From Fluviicoccus sp. (lineage in GTDB: Bacteria; Pseudomonadota; Gammaproteobacteria; Pseudomonadales; Moraxellaceae): a stretch of 64,000 nucleotides of DNA. A program made the translations under genes and the position numbers. Within the stretch, counting starts at the first letter, position 1; every line of letters begins with the position of its first letter. Below the pieces are notes generated by a model, which was not told the origin of the DNA, made no database searches, and saw only the letters and a program-made list of their open reading frames with translations. The stretch is taken from positions 1 to 64,000 of the forward strand of contig NZ_JAUSMX010000006.1 of the NCBI RefSeq assembly GCF_030646115.1, read 5' to 3'. Below, piece after piece: positions 45,330 to 53,176 of the stretch.

Positions 45330-45563
45330 GACAACCCCCAGCACCCGTGGTGCAATCCGTACAGTTCACCCCGAAAGCCAGCTCCAGCCGGCGCGCCGGT
45401 CGCAAAAAATCTCGGACCGGACTCAAGTATCATAGTCATCCGGACTGTGCAAACCGAGATGCGATTCACAATCGGTCAGAGCAGCGACGGGATGCCGCTT
45501 TTTCGGGACAAACGGCTTATCAGGGCGTCAGGCAGGCTGACGTCCCGCAAACACGGACTCCCG

Positions 45564-47339
45564 TCAAGACAACGGCGCGACCCGCAATATCTCCTCAATG
45601 GTGGTCTGCCCCGCCGCCACCTTCTGCGCCCCCGCGATCCGCAACGGCAGCATTCCTTCGCGCCAGGCCTGATTCTTCAGATCGGCCAGCGAAACATTCT
45701 CGGCAATCTTTTTCTTGAGATCGTTGGATAACAGCATGATCTCATAGAGGCCCAGCCGTCCAAGGTAACCCGTATCCCGACACTCCAGACAGCCTTTGGG
45801 GCTGAAAATCCTTTCCGGCATGGGGGCTTTCCAGGGGTTGGTCAATTCCTGCCAAGCCTGCGTGTCACAAGGAATTTCCACCTTGCAATGCGGGCAGAGC
45901 GTGCGCACCAGACGCTGCGCCATGACGCCCAGCACGGTAGCTGAGATGAGGAAGGGCGGCACGCCCAAATCAATCAGGCGGGTGACGGAGGACGGAGCAT
46001 CGTTAGTGTGCAGCGTCGACAACACCAGGTGACCGGTGAGCGCCGCCTGGATGGCCATGTCCGCCGTTTCATAATCCCGGACTTCACCCACCATGATAAT
46101 GTCAGGGTCCTGGCGCATCAGGGCGCGGATACCCTCGGCAAAACTGAGGTCAATGCCGTGATGCACCTGCATCTGGTTGAAGCTGGGCTCCACCATTTCA
46201 ATCGGGTCTTCGATGGTGCAGACATTGACTTCGTCGGTGGCCAGTTGTTTCAGGGTGGAATAGAGGGTGGTGGTTTTGCCGGAGCCGGTGGGGCCGGTCA
46301 CCAGGATGATGCCGTTGGGCTCCTGCACCATCTTTTGCCATTTATCATAATCGCTGCCGGTCAGCCCCAGCTCCTTGAAGCCGCGCACCAGCACATCCGG
46401 ATCAAAAATCCGCATCACCAGTTTTTCACCGAATGCGGTGGGCAGGGTGGAAAGCCGCAACTCAATTTCAAAACCCTTGGTATTGCGGGTTTTCAACCGC
46501 CCGTCCTGCGGCTTGCGTTTTTCCGCCACATTCATGCGCCCCAGAATCTTGATCCGGGACACCACCGCGTTCATCACCTGGGTAGGGAATTCGTAAATAT
46601 TGTGCAACACGCCGTCAATACGGAACCGCACCCTGCCCCGTTCGCGGCGTGGCTCCAGATGGATGTCGCTGGCGCGCTGGTCAAAGGCGTATTGCAGCAG
46701 CCAGTCCACGATATTGACAATATGCTGGTCATTGGCGTCGGGAGACTGAAGATTGCCCAACTCCAGCAATTGCTCAAAATTGCCGATGGAGCCGGAACCG
46801 GCGCTGACTGAATCGCTGTTGCCGGCGCCCTCAATGGCGCGGGCCAGCTTGTAGAACTCGATGGAGTACCTATGCAGATGCGCCGGATTGGTCACCACCC
46901 GCTTCAGCGACTTGCCCTTGAGTGTGTGCTGGAGGTTTTCCTCCCATTCACTGTGAAAAGGCTGAGCGCTGGCAATCACTACCTCGTCCCGAAGTACCTG
47001 AACGGCCAAGATGCCGTGGCGCTCTGCGAAGGCATAACTCATCACCTCGGTCACTTCGGCAGCGTTGATTTTCAGAGGGTCGATGTGGAACAGCGGCTGA
47101 CCGGCCTTTTCCGCCAGCCATGCCGTCAGGACATCGAGATCCAGTTTGGCCTCGGGCTTTTTGATATCCACAAATCCGAACTGGGCGATCATCTGCAACG
47201 GGTGCCAATGCAGCTTGTCGCGGGTTCGGGCAGTAGTTGCCACCAGATTGGCATCACGCTGGCTGATTCGGCCGTCCTTGAGCAACTCGTCCAGGCACCA
47301 GCGGGTATCAACACGGAAAGAAAAGGCGGTTTTTTTCAT
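45564..47339 (-). CDS. GspE/PilB-type secretion or pilus ATPase, orphan
   Basis: A 591-residue AAA+ ATPase of the type II secretion/type IV pilus superfamily. The N-terminal part (about 10-110: CLDELLKDGRISQRD, then HPLQMIAQFGFVD) resembles the GspE/MshE N domain, known in some members to bind c-di-GMP. The ATPase domain has SDIHLEPRRERGRVRFRIDG, Walker A GPTGSGKTTT near 350, the Asp box and Walker B IIMVGEVRD near 418. The C-terminal zinc motif is CPHC...CLEC. No pilin, platform or secretin gene is nearby, so the partner machinery is elsewhere. The ATG at 47339 matches the family start; the frame is open upstream. It is divergent from the c-di-GMP enzyme at 47558. Confidence 0.9.
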   Translation of the reverse strand: MKKTAFSFRVDTRWCLDELLKDGRISQRDANLVATTARTRDKLHWHPLQMIAQFGFVDIKKPEAKLDLDVLTAWLAEKAGQPLFHIDPLKINAAEVTEVMSYAFAERHGILAVQVLRDEVVIASAQPFHSEWEENLQHTLKGKSLKRVVTNPAHLHRYSIEFYKLARAIEGAGNSDSVSAGSGSIGNFEQLLELGNLQSPDANDQHIVNIVDWLLQYAFDQRASDIHLEPRRERGRVRFRIDGVLHNIYEFPTQVMNAVVSRIKILGRMNVAEKRKPQDGRLKTRNTKGFEIELRLSTLPTAFGEKLVMRIFDPDVLVRGFKELGLTGSDYDKWQKMVQEPNGIILVTGPTGSGKTTTLYSTLKQLATDEVNVCTIEDPIEMVEPSFNQMQVHHGIDLSFAEGIRALMRQDPDIIMVGEVRDYETADMAIQAALTGHLVLSTLHTNDAPSSVTRLIDLGVPPFLISATVLGVMAQRLVRTLCPHCKVEIPCDTQAWQELTNPWKAPMPERIFSPKGCLECRDTGYLGRLGLYEIMLLSNDLKKKIAENVSLADLKNQAWREGMLPLRIAGAQKVAAGQTTIEEILRVAPLS

Positions 47340-47557
47340 GATCGTTGTACAAGCCTCGGGATATGCTCCGGAATATAACGCCGGACGCGCCGCCACACGG
47401 TGATCCCGTCTGTCTTTATTTTGTGTTTTTCCTCTTTTTGGGATAGAAATACACCTGCAAGGATGCCTTGCCGGAAATTGACAGCAACCTCCGGACAATC
47501 CGAAAACAAGAACAGCAATCGGCATCGCCTGGCTGACACATCAGACTTTAACAGTGA

Positions 47558-49588
47558 ATGATCATGCGCCAATGGCTGGAATCCCTCCGCATCCCGAAAA
47601 AGCTCTGGCTTTTTCATCTGGTCACCGCCCTGACCTCGGGGCTGGTCGCCGCCGGCATCATGCTGCTGACGGTGTGGCATATTGCCCGGGGCAATGCGGA
47701 AGCCGATGCGGGCGTCAAGGCGGCGATCATTGCCGACAATATCCTGCCCTCCCTGCAGTTCCGCGACCCGGAGGTTGCCGCTGAAATCCTGAAGGGCCTG
47801 AGCCGGGACAAGAACGTGCTGGACGCCCGTGTCATTGAGGCGGACGGACAGGTGTTTGCGGAGTTCGTCCCGAACAACGCCGGCAGCCGTCTGCGCCAGT
47901 CAGGCAGCAATGTCATCCGCACCTCAATTCCGCTGCTGGACGAGCGGATCAACGTCGGCCGGGTGGAGCTGGTCACCAGCCTGGACAACGTCTACCGGGA
48001 AACCGGCTTTTATACGCTGGCCATTGCGGTCGCGATGCTGGTGTCACTGCTGGTCGGCAGCGGGTTGATGATGTTGCTGCAACGCTCCATTACTGTTCCG
48101 CTGACCAGGTTAACGCAATTAATGAAGCGGGTTTCCGAACGCAATGACTACACACAGCGGACCGAAGTCAGCACCAGTGACGAACTGGGTGAACTGGGGC
48201 TGAGCTTCAACCACATGCTGGAACAGATCCAGGAGCGGGATACGGCGCTGGGGCATGAACTGAACGAACGGCTGCGGGCCGAGGAACAACTGGCGCATCT
48301 GGCGCATCATGATCCGGTCACGGGCTTGCCCAACCGTCACTATTTCCGCAAGTGCACCCAGGAACTGGAGCGGGTCCAGGGGGCGTCCGGCAACCCGCCC
48401 GCCCTGCTCTTCATCGATCTCGACAACTTCAAATTCGTCAATGACAGCTTTGGCCATGACTGCGGCGACCAGTTGCTGACCATCGTTGCCGACCGACTGC
48501 TGAGCGCCGTGCGCTCCAATGACGAAGTGGTGCGCTTCGGGGGCGATGAGTTCGTGGTGCTGCTGCTGAATATCCGCGAAACCGCCATCGCCCTGCAACT
48601 GGCTGAAAAAATCCGGCTGGTGCTGACCCAGCCGCTGATGCTGAACAGCAAGGAGTTTGTCGTCACCTGCTCCATTGGCGTAGCGGTGGCGCCCATGCAC
48701 GGCCGCACCGCCGACGAACTGCTGCAAAATGCCGATGCCGCCATGTACCACGCCAAGAGCGGCGGCAAGAACGGGGTCAAGCTGTGGGAAAACGCCATGA
48801 CCGGCCAGTCCACCCTGCGCTTCTCCATGGAGTCCGACCTGCGTCACGCCATAGAACGCAATGAGCTGGAAATCCACTACCAGCCGATTGTGGAACTGTC
48901 CAACCGCCGGATGGTGGGTATGGAAGCCCTGCTGCGCTGGAAACACCCCGAACTCGGCTTCATCTCCCCGGTCGAATTCATCCCGGTCGCCGAGGACAGC
49001 GGCCTGATCCTGGGCATTGGCGAGTGGGTGATGCAGATGGCATTCCATCAGGTTGCGGAATGGTCACGCGAATACGGCCCGCTGTTCATTGCCGTCAATG
49101 TCTCGGCGCGGCAGTTCCGCAGCGCCGACTTTGTCACCCGCACCCGCGAGTTGGCCGTGATCAGCGGCCTGGCCCCGGACCAGATTGAACTGGAACTGAC
49201 CGAATCCATGGTGATGGGCCACACCGGCGAGGCGGTGCGGATCATGCAGGAACTGGTGGACAGCGGCTTCGGCCTGTCACTGGACGATTTCGGCACCGGC
49301 TATTCCTCGCTGTCCTACCTGAAGCGTTTTCCCCTCGACAAGCTGAAAATCGACCGCAGTTTTGTCAGCGACCTGCCGGATGATCCGGAAAGTGTCGCCA
49401 TCGCCAAGGCCATTGTCGGCCTGGCCGCCACGCTGGGCATGCGCGTGGTCGCCGAAGGCATCGAGACGCCCGAACAGGCCGACCTGCTGCTGGGGCAGGA
49501 ATGCCGTTACGGACAGGGGTATTTTTTCAGCCGGCCGCTGCCCGCCGACCGGCTTCCGGCGTTCATCCTCAGCAACCGGGCCGCATGA
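47558..49588 (+). CDS. Membrane GGDEF-EAL protein, apparently bifunctional in c-di-GMP turnover
   Basis: A 676-residue c-di-GMP enzyme. Two membrane helices (about 15-38 and 150-180) flank a periplasmic CHASE8-like sensor of about 110 residues. A HAMP domain (about 180-235) is followed by the cyclase domain with RFGGDEF near residue 327. RSND, five residues before it, is an intact product-inhibition I-site. The phosphodiesterase domain begins near 450 with EALLRW and keeps NVSARQF, ELTES, DDFGTGYSS, KIDRSF and EGIET, so all catalytic residues are present. Both activities are possible. The second ATG (47564) could also serve as the start. It is divergent from the GspE-like ATPase. Confidence 0.93.
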   Translation: MIMRQWLESLRIPKKLWLFHLVTALTSGLVAAGIMLLTVWHIARGNAEADAGVKAAIIADNILPSLQFRDPEVAAEILKGLSRDKNVLDARVIEADGQVFAEFVPNNAGSRLRQSGSNVIRTSIPLLDERINVGRVELVTSLDNVYRETGFYTLAIAVAMLVSLLVGSGLMMLLQRSITVPLTRLTQLMKRVSERNDYTQRTEVSTSDELGELGLSFNHMLEQIQERDTALGHELNERLRAEEQLAHLAHHDPVTGLPNRHYFRKCTQELERVQGASGNPPALLFIDLDNFKFVNDSFGHDCGDQLLTIVADRLLSAVRSNDEVVRFGGDEFVVLLLNIRETAIALQLAEKIRLVLTQPLMLNSKEFVVTCSIGVAVAPMHGRTADELLQNADAAMYHAKSGGKNGVKLWENAMTGQSTLRFSMESDLRHAIERNELEIHYQPIVELSNRRMVGMEALLRWKHPELGFISPVEFIPVAEDSGLILGIGEWVMQMAFHQVAEWSREYGPLFIAVNVSARQFRSADFVTRTRELAVISGLAPDQIELELTESMVMGHTGEAVRIMQELVDSGFGLSLDDFGTGYSSLSYLKRFPLDKLKIDRSFVSDLPDDPESVAIAKAIVGLAATLGMRVVAEGIETPEQADLLLGQECRYGQGYFFSRPLPADRLPAFILSNRAA

Positions 49589-49709
49589 AACCCGAAGTCG
49601 GAAATCACTCCGGGATACGCCATTTCCTTGCTGGAAGTATGGAAATAACAGGACTATCATTCTTGGAATACGTTCTTTTTCATCCCATTAACTTCTAACA
49701 GGACTAACC

Positions 49710-50894
49710 ATGGTCAACCGGAATTCACCAGCCCCCACCCCCGTAACCGATACACCTGAAACCACCGCTGCACCGGTTCCCCGCCGACGGACTCCGCGAA
49801 CCCGCCGGGTCGCGGCGGGAGACATTTCTCCTGTACTGACCACCGAACGCATTGAGCAGCATACGGTTTCAGAAACCACGAGCGCCGCCATCGACGCCCA
49901 ACGGGCTGCACTTCAGGATATTCTGTCCCGCTCCGGCGGCGCGGATGCCTCGGACATCATCTCCACCTTGAAAGACCTCCTGGCCGGCGCCTCTCCGGAT
50001 GAAGCCGCCGCCCTGCGCGACCTGCTGACCGGCAAGGAAAACCAGGAAACCCCGAAGCTGCCCGAGCGTGCGGATGACGAACTGACCAATGAATGGCGCG
50101 ATGGCGGCTATCCTTACCGCAACCTGATGCTGCGCAAGAACTACGAAAAGCAGAAATACCAACTTCAGGTTGAACTTCTGAAGCTGCAGGCCTGGGTCAA
50201 GGAAACCGGCCAGCGGCTGGTCATCATCTTTGAAGGCCGGGATGCTGCCGGTAAAGGTGGGGCGATCAAACGCTTCATGGAACATCTCAACCCGCGCGGC
50301 GCCCGCGTGATTGCACTGGAAAAACCAACCCCGACCGAAAGCGGCCAGTGGTATTTCCAGCGTTATGTGCAGCACCTGCCGACCGCCGGAGAGATCGTAC
50401 TGCTGGACCGTTCCTGGTATAACCGCGCCGGGGTCGAAAAAGTCATGGGCTTCTGCACCACTGAACAGTACAACGAGTTCATGCGCCAGACCCCCGAATT
50501 CGAACGCACGCTGGTGCGCAGCGGCATCCATCTCATCAAGTTCTGGTTCTCGGTCAGCCGTGGTGAGCAACGCCGCCGTTTTCGCGAGCGCCAGGTGCAC
50601 CCGCTCAAGCACTGGAAGCTGTCGCCGATTGACCTGGCCTCACTCGACAAATGGGAAGACTACACCCAGGCCAAGGAAGCCATGTTTTTCTACACGGACA
50701 CCGCCGACGCCCCGTGGACAGTCATTAAGTCCGACTGCAAGAAACGGGCGCGACTGAACGCCATGCGCTATGTGCTGCATAAACTGCCCTATACCGAAAA
50801 GGATGCCACACGTATCGGACCGGTAGACCCGTTACTGGTCGGGCGGGCGCATGTGGTCTATGAGCGCGGCGAACACGCCCACCCCTTGCTTTGA
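49710..50894 (+). CDS. ppk2: Polyphosphate kinase 2 (PPK2, class I-like)
   Basis: A 394-residue single-domain PPK2 that probably transfers phosphate between polyphosphate and nucleoside diphosphates. The first 100 residues are a low-complexity, Pro/Thr/Ala-rich extension without a recognised domain. The core has Walker A FEGRDAAGKGGAIKRF near residue 175, Walker B LLDRSWYNRAGVEKVMGF, the lid region RRRFRERQVHPLKHWKLSP and DTADAPWTVI. All catalytic elements are intact, in contrast to domain 1 of the protein at 23042. AGGA precedes the ATG. Confidence 0.93.
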   Translation: MVNRNSPAPTPVTDTPETTAAPVPRRRTPRTRRVAAGDISPVLTTERIEQHTVSETTSAAIDAQRAALQDILSRSGGADASDIISTLKDLLAGASPDEAAALRDLLTGKENQETPKLPERADDELTNEWRDGGYPYRNLMLRKNYEKQKYQLQVELLKLQAWVKETGQRLVIIFEGRDAAGKGGAIKRFMEHLNPRGARVIALEKPTPTESGQWYFQRYVQHLPTAGEIVLLDRSWYNRAGVEKVMGFCTTEQYNEFMRQTPEFERTLVRSGIHLIKFWFSVSRGEQRRRFRERQVHPLKHWKLSPIDLASLDKWEDYTQAKEAMFFYTDTADAPWTVIKSDCKKRARLNAMRYVLHKLPYTEKDATRIGPVDPLLVGRAHVVYERGEHAHPLL

Positions 50895-51069
50895 CCCTGA
50901 AGTCGGGACTTCACGGCCTCCGGCCCCTGGGAACGGGGGCTGCTGGTGTCAATTCCGGCCATTCTGACCCAAACGCCCGCAAAGACGGCGAAAATAGTCA
51001 AGGCAGCCACCCCGCGCCCGCACTACAATCGGACCCACCTTCCCCCTCTAAGGCTTGGACGAAAACAAG

Positions 51070-52059
51070 ATGAACTGCCTGAAGAAAACCCTGGCTGCCT
51101 GCCTGCTGCCACTGGCGCTGCTGGCCGCCGTTCCGGCCATGGCCGCCCCCAACCTGCCGCTGTTCAACTCCATCCTGAACCAGGAGCGCGCCTGGGCCGG
51201 TTTGCAAACCAAAACCGTGATGGTGGACGGTATCAATGCCTCTTATAGCGAAGGCGGCCCGGCTGACGCCCCAAAGGTGTTGCTGATCCACGGCTTTTCC
51301 GGCTCCCGCGACAACTGGAACCGGGTGGCGCACCAGCTGACCAAGCGCTACCACGTTTATGTGCTCGACCTGCCCGGCCACGGCGATACGTCCGCCCCGG
51401 ACAGCTTTGATTTCCAGCTGGCCAACCTGATGGAGTTCACCCGCAAATTCGTCACCACCTTGGGCATTGAAAAGAACCTGAACGTGGCGGGTCACTCCAT
51501 GGGCGGCTCCATTGCCGTGCTCTACAGCGCCATGTACTTTCTGGAAGTGCACAGTGTGCTGCTGGTCGATTCGGCGGGCGTCTACGCCAACACCGGCAAG
51601 TCGCTGATGAACGACCCGAAATCACTGGCCAACCTGTTGGTGCGCAAGCCCGGTGACCTGAAGAAACTGCTGACCCAGTACGCCATGTATGACGCACCGC
51701 TGCTCCCTGATGAGATTCTGGAGGCTCAGGAGAAAGTGCAGATGGATCACCTGAAATGGCACGAAAAGCTGATGGCCACTCTGCAGGAACAAATGAAATG
51801 GTACACGCCGGACACATTCCAGCTGGCCGTGCGCAGCATTGAGGCTCCCACCATGGTGATCTGGGGCGAGAAGGACGCCATTATCGGGGTCGAAGCGGCT
51901 GAAGAACTGCGCAAGGGCCTGAAGAAACCGGAGTTGCTGATCCTGAAGGATGTCGGCCATACCCCGATCCTGGAAGCGGACCAGATTGTCTCCGCCGCCT
52001 ACCTGCGCTTCCTCGACAAGTCCGTTGCCATCCCCAACCCCTTCGCCCCCAAACCCTGA
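51070..52059 (+). CDS. Exported alpha/beta hydrolase
   Basis: A 329-residue hydrolase with a signal peptide (core CLLPLALLAAVPAMA, cleavage before APNL). The catalytic triad is visible: LIHGFSGSRDNW for the oxyanion hole, GHSMGGS with the nucleophilic serine near 140, WGEKDAIIG with the aspartate, and VGHTPILE with the histidine. It resembles periplasmic lipases/esterases and haloperoxidase-like hydrolases; the substrate is unknown. The start ATG at 51070 follows a weak ribosome site; a TTG five codons earlier is possible. It lies 13 bp before the next gene. Confidence 0.87.
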   Translation: MNCLKKTLAACLLPLALLAAVPAMAAPNLPLFNSILNQERAWAGLQTKTVMVDGINASYSEGGPADAPKVLLIHGFSGSRDNWNRVAHQLTKRYHVYVLDLPGHGDTSAPDSFDFQLANLMEFTRKFVTTLGIEKNLNVAGHSMGGSIAVLYSAMYFLEVHSVLLVDSAGVYANTGKSLMNDPKSLANLLVRKPGDLKKLLTQYAMYDAPLLPDEILEAQEKVQMDHLKWHEKLMATLQEQMKWYTPDTFQLAVRSIEAPTMVIWGEKDAIIGVEAAEELRKGLKKPELLILKDVGHTPILEADQIVSAAYLRFLDKSVAIPNPFAPKP

Positions 52060-52072
52060 CCGGAGACTGCCC

Positions 52073-53065
52073 ATGCACCCCGTTGCCGCGCAACTGCTTG
52101 ACGCCCATACCACCCACGTTCTCGCCCAACTCTCCGGCGATGCCCTGGCGGAAACACTGGATCGTGAAGCCGGCGCCTTTCTCGACTGGCTGGACGCCCG
52201 CCCGCTGCAGAGCCTGGTTACCGCCGACCGCGTCTTCAGCCTGGCGCAGGAGCGCGTGCTAGACAGCGAACCGGCCCCGGCGCTGATCGCTGAAATCGTC
52301 GCCATCTTCAAGGATATCTGGAACAGCCCGGTCAACGAAGACACCTATATTCACCAGATCATTGAACACAAGCATTACACCGCCATCGTCGAGAATATTG
52401 CCAGTCGTGACAAGCTGCGCAATGACCTGATCCACACGGTCGTCGGCAACCCCATTTACGGCCGCCTGCTCTCCGATGTCATCTATGACGCCATCAGCGA
52501 CTACATGGTGCAGAATCCGATCACCAAGAATGTGCCGGGCATGGCCTCGCTGATGAAGATGGGCAAGGGACTGGTGGAAGGCGCGGGCGGAGCGGCCGTC
52601 AAGGGTTACCTGCAGAAGAACATTCAGGTCATTGTCGGCCGCAGCGAAAAAACCATCCAGAACCTGCTCGATGCCCGGCAAATCCATCAGGTGGCCGAGC
52701 AACTGTGGCACAAGTCGCGGGCGCTGCCGCTGTCCACGCTGCGCCAGTATTTCGGTGAAAAGGACATTGACCAGCTTTCCTACATCATCGAGGAAGCCTG
52801 GAACCACATCCGGCGCACCGATTACGTCCGGGCGCAAGTGAAAACCGGCATCGACAGCTGGTTCTCCCGCAACGGCAGCCGCAACGCCTCGGCGGTGCTG
52901 GCGGATCTCGGCATCAGCCGCGAACTGCTGCTGGCCGAAATCCGCACCACCGGCGGCGTCATTGTCAACGAAATGGTCGCCTCCGGCTTTGTGGAAAAAC
53001 GGATACGCGAACAACTCTCCGCCTTTTATGGCGGCGAGGCTGCGGGCAAGCTGCTGGGCGCCTGA
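52073..53065 (+). CDS. Conserved-looking helical protein of unknown function
   Basis: A 330-residue soluble protein with no signal peptide or membrane helix. I do not recognise it. The composition and long amphipathic stretches indicate an all-helical fold. Notable segments are a tyrosine/aspartate-rich part near residue 140 (YGRLLSDVIYDAISDYMVQN), a glycine-rich turn GKGLVEGAGGAAVKG, and a C-terminal half with WNHIRRTDYVRAQVKTGID. GGAG precedes the ATG, and only 13 bp separate it from the exported hydrolase upstream, so the two are probably cotranscribed. No catalytic motif is evident. Confidence 0.7.
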   Translation: MHPVAAQLLDAHTTHVLAQLSGDALAETLDREAGAFLDWLDARPLQSLVTADRVFSLAQERVLDSEPAPALIAEIVAIFKDIWNSPVNEDTYIHQIIEHKHYTAIVENIASRDKLRNDLIHTVVGNPIYGRLLSDVIYDAISDYMVQNPITKNVPGMASLMKMGKGLVEGAGGAAVKGYLQKNIQVIVGRSEKTIQNLLDARQIHQVAEQLWHKSRALPLSTLRQYFGEKDIDQLSYIIEEAWNHIRRTDYVRAQVKTGIDSWFSRNGSRNASAVLADLGISRELLLAEIRTTGGVIVNEMVASGFVEKRIREQLSAFYGGEAAGKLLGA

Positions 53066-53090
53066 CGCGCCCGGGCTGAGAGCGGGCGCG
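53066..53090 (+). terminator. GC-rich hairpin after the helical protein gene
   Basis: CGCGCCCG (53066-53073) pairs with CGGGCGCG (53083-53090) right after the stop codon, followed by a short CTTTATG. A weak terminator or mRNA end structure is likely. Confidence 0.5.
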
Positions 53091-53176
53091 AGCCTTTATG
53101 CGGTCAAAAGATGACACCGGACCGATTTCCGCTTAGCATCAGGGCATTCTCCATGCCCTGACTGCCGGATGCAATT

